NCBI RefSeq assembly: GCF_014697195.1
Contig: NZ_JACJRJ010000047.1
Span: 1 to 49,643 of the forward strand
Direction: 5' to 3'
From: Cylindrospermum sp. FACHB-282
Lineage (GTDB): Bacteria; Cyanobacteriota; Cyanobacteriia; Cyanobacteriales; Nostocaceae
Length of the DNA: 49,643 bases
The notes beneath the pieces are model-generated. The model saw only the letters and a program-made list of their open reading frames with translations, was not told the origin of the DNA and searched no databases. The position numbers were made by a program, and so were the translations under genes. Shown piece after piece: positions 38,173 to 46,320 of the stretch (position 1 is its first letter; each line of letters begins with the position of its first letter).

Positions 38173-38946
38173 ATGTTATCTAAAAGAATCTTACCGTGCT
38201 TGGATGTCAAGGCGGGCAGGGTTGTCAAAGGAGTTAACTTTGTCAACCTGAAAGATGCAGGCGATCCGGTAGAACTGGCTAAGGTCTATAACGAAGCCGG
38301 TGCTGATGAGTTAGTGTTTCTGGATATTACGGCGACTCATGAAGACCGAGACACGATTATTGATGTGGTGTACCGCACCGCAGAACAGGTCTTCATTCCC
38401 TTAACTGTGGGTGGTGGTATCCAATCCTTAGAAAATGTTAAAGGTTTGTTACGAGCCGGTGCAGACAAGGTTAGTATTAATTCTGCGGCAGTGCGCGAAC
38501 CAGACTTGATTAATCAGGCAAGCGATCGCTTTGGTAATCAGTGTATAGTGATTGCAATTGATGCTAGACGAAGAGTTGATCCTAGTAACCCTGGTTGGGA
38601 TGTGTATGTGCGCGGGGGTAGAAAAAATACTGGCATTGATGCCTTACTGTGGGCGCAGGAAGTAGAAAAGCGGGGGGCTGGAGAACTGTTAGTTACAAGT
38701 ATGGATGCTGATGGTACTCAAGCAGGTTATGACCTGGAGTTAACAAAGGCGATCGCAGAATCTGTAGAAATTCCTGTTATTGCTTCTGGTGGTGCAGGTA
38801 ATTGTGAACATATTCATGCTGCTTTGACAGAAGGCAAAGCAGAAGCGGCATTACTCGCATCCTTGTTACATTATGGGCAATTAAGCGTAGCGCAGATTAA
38901 AAACCATTTGCGCGATCGCTCTGTACCAGTAAGATTGCCCTTCTGA
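38173..38946 (+). CDS. hisF: Imidazole glycerol phosphate synthase, cyclase subunit
   Basis: 257 residues, the (beta-alpha)8 barrel that closes the imidazole ring with ammonia from HisH. Catalytic Asp11 ([14 protein letters not shown]) and Asp130 (VIAIDARR) are in place; phosphate sites are TVGGGIQS and the C-terminal ASGGAGN. The ATG at 38173 is standard. hisH is not adjacent; his genes are scattered in cyanobacteria. Confidence 0.98.
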   Translation: MLSKRILPCLDVKAGRVVKGVNFVNLKDAGDPVELAKVYNEAGADELVFLDITATHEDRDTIIDVVYRTAEQVFIPLTVGGGIQSLENVKGLLRAGADKVSINSAAVREPDLINQASDRFGNQCIVIAIDARRRVDPSNPGWDVYVRGGRKNTGIDALLWAQEVEKRGAGELLVTSMDADGTQAGYDLELTKAIAESVEIPVIASGGAGNCEHIHAALTEGKAEAALLASLLHYGQLSVAQIKNHLRDRSVPVRLPF

Positions 38947-39045
38947 GCGAAGATGTGTCAACCTCCTACATATATCTCAGGTTAGACACAGTTTTCCAAA
39001 AGAGTGTTAATATAAGTTCACAAGTATTAAGTAATATTAAGAAAT

Positions 39046-39237
39046 ATGTTGATTCCTATTTTAGTTTTTGATGTGGCACTAGTGGCCTGGTCGTTGCACC
39101 TGATGGAAAAAGCCTACCAGCATAAAGAATTTTCTTTGATGTTGGCTGGTACATTGGTTGCTCTGGCAGCTGCGGCGATGTTAGTAGTATATTTCCTCAT
39201 GGGGCATTGTATGACCTATTTGTTGCAAGTCTCCTAA
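39046..39237 (+). CDS. Small two-helix membrane protein, unknown function
   Basis: 63 residues. Helix 1 is LIPILVFDVALVAWSLHLM and helix 2 is MLAGTLVALAAAAMLVVYFLMG, joined by a short charged loop (EKAYQHKEFS). It looks like a conserved cyanobacterial small membrane protein, but I cannot name a family. The ribosome site is weak. It lies 100 bases after hisF and is followed by tRNA-Ala in the same direction. Confidence 0.65.
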   Translation: MLIPILVFDVALVAWSLHLMEKAYQHKEFSLMLAGTLVALAAAAMLVVYFLMGHCMTYLLQVS

Positions 39238-39346
39238 GTGAGTACTCGCTGCCCAGGAGCAAAAAAAATATAGTTCAGATTTAATTAATAATGACTTGAC
39301 AAACTAGCACTAATTAAGTAAATATTAAAGTATTATTGAACTGTAA

Positions 39347-39419
39347 GGGGTTATAGCGCAGTTGGTAGCGCACCTCAATGGCATTGAGGGGGTCAGCGGT
39401 TCGAATCCGCTTAGCTCCA
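39347..39419 (+). tRNA. tRNA-Ala (anticodon GGC)
   Basis: 73 bases that fold as a complete cloverleaf. Acceptor GGGGTTA/TAGCTCC with discriminator A, anticodon stem CCTCA/TGAGG with loop ATGGCAT (anticodon GGC, reads GCC/GCU alanine codons), T-loop GGTTCGAATCC. CCA is not encoded. Confidence 0.97.
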
Positions 39420-39726
39420 TTTATAAAATGACAATTAAGGATTGTTAGCGGGAGTTTAACTCTGCCGTTACAAAAAGCCGCAGTCACGCTGCTAGAAGCG
39501 ATGAAAGCCTGATACAGAGAGTATTCTGCTAATTCTCAAGGGTATGGATTGTGCGATTACCTGCGGTAGTCCGAGTGCACATCGCCCCCGCAGCATCAGT
39601 TTATCATTGGGAACGGTATAATCTCTAAAGCTATTTGGCACAGCTTTTTTGTACGGCACAGCAGTGGTTTGAGGCTCCTAAATTTCAGAGGCTTCAATTG
39701 GTACAGGTTTCTGGTAGGTGGAAAGG
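39420..39726. other. Unexplained spacer with possible pseudoknot and promoter
   Basis: Two stems interleave as in an H-type pseudoknot: GCGAT/ATCGC (39553-39557 with 39581-39585) and CTGCGG/CCGCAG (39561-39566 with 39588-39593). TATAAT stands at 39617-39622. On the minus strand a 60-codon frame (…VPNDKLMLRGRCALGLPQVIAQ…) looks protein-like but has no start or named family. Together these may be remains of a mobile element or an unrecognised RNA. Confidence 0.35.
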
Positions 39727-39864
39727 ATGTTGAAAACAGGTCATCAAGTCCTTAGCGTAAGTTTCGCAATGGATGCTTATTTCACCCCTACCTCGGCGGA
39801 GACTCTTGCGGATACTCTTATTGATGCCCTGAATGGATTTAAACCCTTTTATCGTTCAGGATAA
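39727..39864 (+). CDS. Possible 45-residue protein, unknown
   Basis: ATG preceded by GGAAAGG; 45 residues (MLKTGHQVLSVSFAMDAYFT, then PTSAETLADTLIDALNGFKP and FYRSG). Protein-like composition with an amphipathic C-terminal helix. A strong terminator lies 47 bases after the stop, and TATAAT lies 105 bases before the start. No family recognised. It may instead be the 3' end of a decayed longer gene. Confidence 0.35.
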   Translation: MLKTGHQVLSVSFAMDAYFTPTSAETLADTLIDALNGFKPFYRSG

Positions 39865-39910
39865 AAAGGTTTATTTATTACTTGCTTAATCCGGAAAGTG
39901 TCAAAAGAGG

Positions 39911-39948
39911 GATAGGTCTTGTTGACATAAGTAGACCTATCTTTTTTT
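39911..39948 (+). terminator. Strong intrinsic terminator
   Basis: GATAGGTCT/AGACCTATC (39911-39919 with 39933-39941) is a perfect 9-bp stem followed by seven T on the plus strand. It shows that something is transcribed rightwards from the tRNA-Ala or the 39.6-39.9 kb stretch. Confidence 0.85.
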
Positions 39949-39989
39949 ACCACAAAACGCTACACTCTTTGCCCTATAAGATTTTAAGG

Positions 39990-40835
39990 CTATGTTGTCG
40001 CCCCATCAGCCTCCAGGAACTTGAAGGGTTCTGCCGGCTCGAACTGCGCTGCCACGTTCCCGGCGAAGACTGTTCCGTTGGTTAGTGTGAGTTTCTTCGT
40101 CGATCTTCCCTCAGCGAAGTCGATGTCAGCTATATCTACCCAGAACACGTTCGGGCTGATCGTTGACTCGAAGTAGTAGCACTTGTTCTTGTGATCAGAC
40201 ACAGTTCGCCAGAGCGTAGATGAGATGTTGGGTTCGCCGCCTGGTACTGAGATTCCGCGAGGCACCGATACGTTGCGAATCACTGAAAAGGCGTTGGCTA
40301 TGGCTTCTTCGGTGCTATCTGGATTGTCAGGAATGGCATTGATGTAGAACGAGGCTCGTACAAACCGATCTGCCGCGCGATTAGTGCCAGGAAGCATGAT
40401 GAGACCACCAATCTGCTGCCAATAAGCGTTGAGGGCGAGTTGCTGATCGTAGGTCGGCGAGTTGGTCATGACCTGATAATTGCGATCATGATGAATCTTC
40501 AGCTCACCGCCGATATATTCAAAGATAGCGGAATCACCTGTAGGGTACGAAACTGCCAGGTGCACGGTGCCGGGGTGGCCGTCTGGCGTGGTTACCGCCA
40601 CAACATAAAACGGCTCCTCGCTGAGTGAGTTCACGGCTTCTGCAACCGTTGCATAGTTGTCGAGCACGTATTGCGCCCAAGCTGAAACGCACAGAAGCGG
40701 ATGTTTCTCAACCTTCGATGTCGGCGGGTACTCAGATTCCACGAGATACAGAAGGCTAGCTACCAAACCTTTCTCGTTTATACCGTCGCACGTACCGGCA
40801 TCGGGTTCAAACCCGCTAGTTATAACGCTAATGCA
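39990..40835 (-). pseudogene. Choloylglycine hydrolase/penicillin acylase-like protein lacking its catalytic N-terminus
   Basis: The frame is open from 40835 to 39990, about 281 residues. It matches linear amide C-N hydrolases (Ntn fold): TCDGINEKGLVASLLYLVES near the start, then FYVVAVTTPDGHPGTVHLAVS and FIEYIGG-like and QQLALNAYW regions. In the family the nucleophile is the N-terminal Cys (MC-T/S-R), about 60-70 residues before the DG-x-NEKGL motif; here a stop codon (TAA) sits at 40836-40838 and that part is missing. The remaining frame has no internal stop. GC-richer codon use than its neighbours suggests transfer. Broken at its 5' end next to cysC. Confidence 0.75.
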
Positions 40836-40874
40836 TTAGTAAATATAAGTTGTCTAATAGCAGGTATCGGACAA

Positions 40875-41405
40875 TTAGCAAATATATCCCTTGTGTTCTA
40901 GCTTGACAATTACTTTGCTCACACTTTCTGTAACTGTTTCTAAGTCTGTAAAGCAGACAATTTCAGGATTAAGTGGTGCTTCATAGGGGTCGTCAATTCC
41001 TGTGAAATTTTGAATTTTGCCTGCTCTAGCTTTAGCATACAAACCTTTAACATCACGAGCTTCGCAGATTGCCAAAGGTGATTTAACATAGACTTCAAAA
41101 AAGTTAGTTGTATTCTGGCGAATTTCTTGGCGAATTTGCCGATAGGGACTGATAGCAGCTACTATGGCAATGATACCATTTCGACTTAGCAAGCCTGCCA
41201 CAAAACCCAGTCTGCGAATATTAGTATCTCTGTCTTCTTTGCTAAAACCTAAGCCTTTTGATAAATGGGTGCGCACTATATCACCATCTAGCATTTCAAC
41301 CCGACAATTTCTGCTTTGGAGAACAGTCATCACGCCTAAAGCGATGGTAGTTTTGCCTGCTCCACTCAACCCTGTAAACCACAGTGTCACACCTGAATGA
41401 TTCAA
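40875..41405 (-). CDS. cysC: Adenylylsulfate (APS) kinase
   Basis: 176 residues, phosphorylating APS to PAPS in sulfate activation. Walker A is GLSGAGKT (residues 12-19), followed by VEMLDGDIVRTHLSKGLGFS with the APS-binding region, and FVEVYV-like FFEVYVKSPLAICEARDVKGLYAKARAG, IDDPYEAPLNPE at the lid. The frame is open back to 41531, but the best start is the TTG at 41405 (MNHSGVTLWFTG), with AAGGAGA nine bases upstream, and it gives the family length. Confidence 0.93.
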   Translation of the reverse strand: MNHSGVTLWFTGLSGAGKTTIALGVMTVLQSRNCRVEMLDGDIVRTHLSKGLGFSKEDRDTNIRRLGFVAGLLSRNGIIAIVAAISPYRQIRQEIRQNTTNFFEVYVKSPLAICEARDVKGLYAKARAGKIQNFTGIDDPYEAPLNPEIVCFTDLETVTESVSKVIVKLEHKGYIC

Positions 41406-41886
41406 GTTTTTTAATCTCCTTATGCCCTCTTTTTTACTCAGTTTATCTGCAATCTTCCTCTCTGTGTCTGGAGCCTCTGGAGATAAGATTTTAGGACTTA
41501 CGCATTGACAAAAAATGGTAAATATGTTCATTGGTTTTATTCATTGAAAGTCCTATAAATTGTGCGTTAGGGAACGCACACTACGTGTAGGATGGGTAAA
41601 CAGACGCATCGAAAAAGATTGTGCGTTAGGGAACGCACACTACGTGTAGGATGGGTAAACAGACGCATCGAAAAAGCCGGAAAAGAGGGTAAATTTATAA
41701 AGGAAAGTAAGTCCTAAGCTATAGCGTCTCGTATCGCCAGAGGTGAGGCTGCGCCAGCGCGGTAGCGTTGCGGAGCAAGATGAGGTAAGATTTCTACTTC
41801 CGGTCTTGAAGACTAGGGGAACTGGTGAGGGTCTGGTGCTAGTCTAATCAAGCTGGAAGCTACATATTGGGTAGGAAATTGAATAA
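41406..41886. other. Spacer with direct and palindromic repeats
   Basis: 481 bases between cysC and the glycosyltransferase gene. Besides the 59-bp tandem repeat (listed separately) it contains GGCTGCGCCAGCGCGGTAGCG (about 41748-41768), a short repeat of the Nostoc palindrome class. No gene is visible. Confidence 0.5.
41559..41676 (+). repeat. 59-bp unit repeated twice in tandem
   Basis: 41559-41617 and 41618-41676 are identical. Each unit contains the inverted motif TGCGTT-AGGG-AACGCA and the words ACACTACGTGTAGGATGGG, CAGACGCATCG. A recent tandem duplication of a dispersed hairpin element. Confidence 0.9.
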
Positions 41887-43566
41887 ATGCAAATAGCTCA
41901 GAAATGGTTGGCTGAGAAAACTAATCAGTCAGTGCTTTTATTGCTGGTTGGGGGGCTGCTGTTTCGAGCCGTGATTGCTTTCTGCTTTTACCCTACCTTT
42001 GATGAAGCTTATTACTATATTTACAGCCTGCATCTAGACTGGAGTTATTTTGATCATCCAGTGCTAGTGGCGCTGACAACTGGTTTTGGCCCGTGGTTGA
42101 CTGGGGAAGTATCCCAATTTACGATTCGCTTAGGGGCGCTGATTTGTCACACGGGCAGCTTGATACTGTTGTATTTAACTAGCTTAAGACTATTTTCTGC
42201 TAAAGCTGCGCTTTTGACATTAGCGATCGCCACTATTTGTCCCATTTTTCAAATTGGCTTTGGCATCCTCAGCTTACCAGACAGTCCATTGATACTTTTT
42301 TGGTCAGCTAGTTTATATTGTGCCGTCGATGAATTTTTACCACAACCAGAGAATCAAAAACACAGTTTTTTATACCAACCCACTTACCGATTAGCCATCC
42401 TGAGTATTTTGGTGGGATTAGCCTGTTTGAGCAAATATCACGGGTTTATTCTCGGCTTTGGTTTAATCGGTTTTTGTTTAACGAGTCCACGCCATCGTGC
42501 TGCTCTTAACTCCCCTTGGGCATGGCTAGGACTAGGCTTATTTATCCTCACTATTTCCCCAATGTTGTTTTGGAATATACAACACGATTGGGTATCATTT
42601 CGGTTTCAGTCAGAGCGAGCAGTACCCAAGAGCGGCTACAATTTGCTAAGTGTCGCACTCACCTGTTTACTGGGAATAGCTTATATGTTCCCAACCATCG
42701 GCTTTCCCCTTTGGTGGGTGAGTATGCGATGGGCTACGCCCCGCCGTTGGCGATCGCTAATAACTCAAATAAAGCAACTTTTTTCGCAGAAATCACTCAC
42801 CAAAAGCGGAGATTTAGACACTACCAAGCTATTAATTTTATGGGTATCTCTCCCCCTAATTTTAGGGTTTACACTTATGGGAGGATATCGGCAAATATTG
42901 CCAGCTTGGACAATGCCAGGATTTTGGGGGATAACTTTGCTATTAGGGCAACAAGCTATCATTTGGGAGCAGATGTCCCGGCGATGGGTGCGGCGATGGC
43001 TTTTAGGTTCGGCAATTATGGTTAGCAGCATATTACTTATTCTCTTGCTGCAAGTAACAACCGGAATCATCCAAAAGCCTGGACAATACGCCCTAATGGG
43101 AGGGTTTTTACCTCCCAAAGACGACCCCTCTACAGAACTAATTGATATTCAACAACTGCGGCGCGGCTTTGCTCAATCTCCTGTTCTCACTGCGGCTTTA
43201 AAAAAAGCTAGCTTTATCTTCACCAATCGCTATTACATAGGTGGGCCAATTGCCATGTCCCTAAAATCCATAGCGCAGATACCGATTACTTGCTTTGATA
43301 TTGGCAATGATCAGGGTGTTAAAGATCAACGTGGTTTTGCTTTTTGGTCAAAAGCTGATCAATGGCTGGGAGAAGATGCGCTGTACATCACTACGGCCCC
43401 CTTTAATCTGAGAAAAGACTTGATGGCTAACTATCGAACTTACTTTAGTAGCCTAAATGAAATCGAAACAATCCCGATTCGCCGGGGTGGGGTAGTGATC
43501 AACAACATTTATGTCTATCAAGCTAAGACACTCCTCAAGCCTTATCCCCGATCTTACGGGATTTGA
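41887..43566 (+). CDS. Integral-membrane glycosyltransferase, family 39 type (ArnT/PMT-like)
   Basis: 559 residues with 10-12 predicted membrane helices. The first periplasmic loop has the catalytic acidic motif FDEAYYYIYSLHLDWSYFDHP, as in lipid-linked sugar transferases of the GT-C fold. The C-terminal ~150 residues (from about GGFLPPKDDPSTELIDIQQL) are a soluble periplasmic domain. It would transfer a sugar from a polyprenyl-phosphate donor to lipid, polymer or protein; the acceptor is unknown. The ATG at 41887 is used. No polysaccharide cluster around it. Confidence 0.88.
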   Translation: MQIAQKWLAEKTNQSVLLLLVGGLLFRAVIAFCFYPTFDEAYYYIYSLHLDWSYFDHPVLVALTTGFGPWLTGEVSQFTIRLGALICHTGSLILLYLTSLRLFSAKAALLTLAIATICPIFQIGFGILSLPDSPLILFWSASLYCAVDEFLPQPENQKHSFLYQPTYRLAILSILVGLACLSKYHGFILGFGLIGFCLTSPRHRAALNSPWAWLGLGLFILTISPMLFWNIQHDWVSFRFQSERAVPKSGYNLLSVALTCLLGIAYMFPTIGFPLWWVSMRWATPRRWRSLITQIKQLFSQKSLTKSGDLDTTKLLILWVSLPLILGFTLMGGYRQILPAWTMPGFWGITLLLGQQAIIWEQMSRRWVRRWLLGSAIMVSSILLILLLQVTTGIIQKPGQYALMGGFLPPKDDPSTELIDIQQLRRGFAQSPVLTAALKKASFIFTNRYYIGGPIAMSLKSIAQIPITCFDIGNDQGVKDQRGFAFWSKADQWLGEDALYITTAPFNLRKDLMANYRTYFSSLNEIETIPIRRGGVVINNIYVYQAKTLLKPYPRSYGI

Positions 43567-43596
43567 AAAGAATGCTCAATTGAAAGCTGCGATCAA

Positions 43597-44331
43597 TCAA
43601 TCTTCCACAATCTGAATTTCATCAAGTTGGTTAATTACCACATCCGCACCTCGGACATGATCTGACTTACCCACCCAAGTGATACCAATGCAGCCGGCGG
43701 CTTGAGCATGACGCGCCATTTGCATATCACCGACAGAATCACCTACCATTAATGTAGTCCCCGGTTCCACTTCCAAGGCTTGGCAAGCTTGTAAAAAGAG
43801 TATTGGATCTGGTTTACTTGGCCCCTCATCTACTCCCATTTCTAGTTGGATGTAATCGCTTAACTGGTGATTGGCAACAAATTTCTCCACTTCTTGAGTT
43901 GTGGCTGCTGAAAGAATGCCGAGTTTTAACCCTGCTGCTGAGAGAGACTTCAACACTTCTAAACTACCCACAAACAGCGGTGAGGGAGTTTTACCAATGA
44001 ATTGTTCCGCTTCTGCTAAAGCTTGACGGGCGATTTTTAAGGACTCAAACCAGCCTCTACCAGTTTCGGCTATATATGCCGCTGCTGCTATTTCTGTTTC
44101 TCTGCGACTGGCTACGGAGATTAAACCGGCTGGATCTAGGCGATCGCTATTTATCCCAAAAGCCATTAACAACGGTTCCCCAATTCCGGGAATTTGGGCA
44201 TCGATCATCCTAGCACCTCTTTGTCCAAGCGATCGCAAATAAACTTCTGAGTCTTCTAAAGTCCCATTTTTATCAAACAAAATCGCCTGGATATTAGAAA
44301 ACGTGCTGTTTCTACATTTAATAGTTGCCAA
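43597..44331 (-). CDS. HAD-superfamily hydrolase (phosphoglycolate phosphatase-like)
   Basis: 244 residues. Motif I is ILFDKNGTLEDS, in which the second acidic residue of DxDGT is replaced by Asn (DKNGT); motif II is GILSAATTQ, Lys region GPSKPDPILF, motif IV MVGDSVGDMQMA. The DxN variant is recurrent in a cyanobacterial HAD group. The general acid/base role is then unclear, so phosphatase activity is likely but not certain. It converges on the glycosyltransferase gene. Confidence 0.85.
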   Translation of the reverse strand: MATIKCRNSTFSNIQAILFDKNGTLEDSEVYLRSLGQRGARMIDAQIPGIGEPLLMAFGINSDRLDPAGLISVASRRETEIAAAAYIAETGRGWFESLKIARQALAEAEQFIGKTPSPLFVGSLEVLKSLSAAGLKLGILSAATTQEVEKFVANHQLSDYIQLEMGVDEGPSKPDPILFLQACQALEVEPGTTLMVGDSVGDMQMARHAQAAGCIGITWVGKSDHVRGADVVINQLDEIQIVED

Positions 44332-44620
44332 AATATTTCACCCCACAAAGATCAATTTTAGATTTTAGATTTTGGATTGGGAATACTCATGATTAGACTA
44401 AGTAAGTAGGCGAAAAGAAATTAAAGTATGTTAAGCAAAGTAAAAACTATTGAAATTTCCTCGTCGTGAGGGCTTCAGCCATCTTTCGTAGGGCTAAAGC
44501 CCTCACTACCAACCTTGAATTATTTACGCCAACCTACTTAGTTCATCGATTTGAAACAGCCTATGCCAATGTGATATAAATCAATTCAAAATTCAAAATC
44601 CCTAAAAACTATTCTCCATA
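44332..44620. repeat. Spacer with MITE-like inverted repeat
   Basis: GTGAGGGCTT (44466-44475) is inverted at 44497-44506 (AAGCCCTCAC), enclosing TCAGCCATCTTTCGTAGGGCT; a common dispersed unit. Further copies of ATTTTAGATTTTGGATT lie near 44357-44376. No gene. Confidence 0.6.
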
Positions 44621-44643
44621 AAAAAAGAGGGAAAATCCCTCTT
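44621..44643 (-). terminator. Intrinsic terminator of rpsA
   Basis: On the minus strand AAGAGGGA-TTT-TCCCTCTT is an 8-bp stem followed by TTTTT(T). It lies about 50 bases after the rpsA stop codon. Confidence 0.8.
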
Positions 44644-44694
44644 GATATAATGCTGTAATGCTGTTAGTTGCAGTTACCTGCAACTATAAATCTA

Positions 44695-45771
44695 TTACTC
44701 TTCAATAGCTGCTGGAATCTCTTCTTCAGTTTCCGTTGCTGCTGGAATCTCTTCTTCAGTTTCCGTTGCTGCTGGAATCTCTTCTTCAAGTTCCATTGCT
44801 GAGGGGATATCTTCCTCAGCTAAAGCTTCCACAGCTTCTACCGGTGCAGCCGGCGCAGCAGTAGCACCCTGCTGTTTGGCTAGCAGCTGTTCCCGATACT
44901 TAGCTGCCATTTCTTCAGCCTTATCATAAACCAAATCACGGTTCTTAATCATATCACCGGGTTCGGGTTCTAGCTGTTTAGTAGACAGAGAAATCCGACC
45001 CCTTTCTGCATCCAAGTCAATGATCATGACTTTGACTTCATCATTGACATTGAACACGCTATGGGGTGTATCAATATGCTCGTGGGAAATTTCCGAGATG
45101 TGTAATAGTCCGCTGACGCCACCGATATCGATGAAGGCACCATAAGGCTTGATACCGCGAACAGTACCAATCACTACCTCGCCAACTTCCAAGCGGTTCA
45201 TCTTGCGCTCAACCAGGGCCCGACGGTGGGAGAGAACTAGGCGGTTACGTTCTTCATCTACTTCTAGGAATTTCAATGGTAGTTCTTCACCTACCAATTC
45301 TTCTTTCGGTTTGCGAGTACTGATGTGAGAACCGGGGATAAAGCCGCGGAGTCCCTCAATTCGCACCAAAGCTCCACCACGATTAGTCGCAAACACGCCA
45401 GAACGGACAGTAGCATCTTCTGCTTGCAACTGCCGTACTCGCTCCCAAGCCCGCATATATTCAATCCGACGAATCGAGAGGGTTAGCTGACCATCTTCGT
45501 TTTCATCGGTGAGAATGAAAAATTCCCGTGTTTCGTTTGATTGTAAGACTTCTTCCGGGCTATCCACCCGGTTAATAGACATTTCTTGTATGGGTATATA
45601 TGCTGCTGTTTTAGCACCAATGTCAATCAGAGCGCCGCGCGGCTCTATACTGAAGACAGTTCCTGGCACAATATCGCCAGGGCTAAAGTGATAATCGTAT
45701 TTGTCAAGTAGAGCAGCGAAATCTTCGTGAGTAAATCCAATTTCTGTAGCGGTTAAGTTCTGATTGACCAT
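44695..45771 (-). CDS. rpsA: 30S ribosomal protein S1 (short, three-domain form)
   Basis: 358 residues with three S1 RNA-binding domains: GDIVPGTVFSIEPRGALIDIG (31-), the second around DATVRSGVFATNRGGALVRIEG, and GEVVIGTVRGIKPYGAFIDIG with SGLLHISEIS. Cyanobacterial S1 has three to four domains rather than the six of Escherichia coli. The C-terminal ~45 residues are an acidic tail made of a 10-residue unit (EEIPAATETE) repeated about four times, encoded by a 30-bp tandem DNA repeat (about 44700-44820). The tail is probably disordered. A second rpsA paralogue is usual in these genomes. Confidence 0.95.
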   Translation of the reverse strand: MVNQNLTATEIGFTHEDFAALLDKYDYHFSPGDIVPGTVFSIEPRGALIDIGAKTAAYIPIQEMSINRVDSPEEVLQSNETREFFILTDENEDGQLTLSIRRIEYMRAWERVRQLQAEDATVRSGVFATNRGGALVRIEGLRGFIPGSHISTRKPKEELVGEELPLKFLEVDEERNRLVLSHRRALVERKMNRLEVGEVVIGTVRGIKPYGAFIDIGGVSGLLHISEISHEHIDTPHSVFNVNDEVKVMIIDLDAERGRISLSTKQLEPEPGDMIKNRDLVYDKAEEMAAKYREQLLAKQQGATAAPAAPVEAVEALAEEDIPSAMELEEEIPAATETEEEIPAATETEEEIPAAIEE

Positions 45772-46074
45772 GCTGATTCGTTCCTGGTTCTAGTCTCCGT
45801 AAAGGTTTTGCCACAACTCTCGATGTATTTGCAAGCGCTTCATATAGTAGTCTACACTTACATCCGTTTTTATCGTAGCGCAGAAAAGCTAGTATTATCA
45901 CATATTAACTTCCAGATAGAAAATTATATCATAAATCAAAAAATTATTAATAGGTGATGGCTAAAAGGCAATATTGGAGGATCTTAAAAAATACACAAAC
46001 GCGAATATCCGTTGCTACCATGCTCAGTAACAACGGATAGAAGGTTTATTTTTCCTTACCAGTCTGGTGTTGAC
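45772..46074. other. Spacer between psbT and rpsA
   Basis: 303 AT-rich bases holding the rpsA promoter and a hairpin: TATCCGTTG/CAACGGATA (46006-46014 with 46031-46039), partly extended by CTAC/GTAA. It lies 36 bases after the psbT stop codon and may end the psbB-psbT transcript, though no T-run follows directly. No gene. Confidence 0.5.
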
Positions 46075-46179
46075 CTACTTATCTTTTTTCTCAAAGCGAG
46101 GGGGTTCGCGAAATGCGATCGCAAAAAAGAGAACACCTATTGCCAAGGTCAAAATCAAGATGTATGCAACGCTTTCCAT
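46075..46179 (-). CDS. psbT: Photosystem II reaction centre protein T
   Basis: 34 residues, too short for ordinary gene finding: [20 protein letters not shown] followed by [14 protein letters not shown]. One membrane helix starting at the N-terminus, then the conserved FREPPR. PsbT sits at the photosystem II dimer interface and helps bind the D1/D2 core. It is downstream of psbB, the normal order in cyanobacteria and plastids, 141 bases away. Confidence 0.95.
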   Translation of the reverse strand: MESVAYILILTLAIGVLFFAIAFREPPRFEKKDK

Positions 46180-46233
46180 ATTATAAGTTCCTATTTATCT
46201 AGCCAGCTATATTTAGTGTACCAAGCTTGGGGA

Positions 46234-46275
46234 TTGGTAATTGGTAATTGGTAATTGGTAATTGGTAATTGGTAA
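46234..46275 (-). repeat. Heptamer STRR, six units, in the psbB-psbT spacer
   Basis: Six exact TTGGTAA units on the plus strand, a variant of the array at 36734-36866. It lies between the two cotranscribed genes, just as another copy lies between atpD and atpC. Confidence 0.9.
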
Positions 46276-46320
46276 AAACTATTACCCATTACCTATCACC
46301 CATTACCCATTACCTAAAAG

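Noticed and set aside
42516-43025. 169-codon frame inside the glycosyltransferase gene
   Set aside because: Same-strand shadow; no family features.
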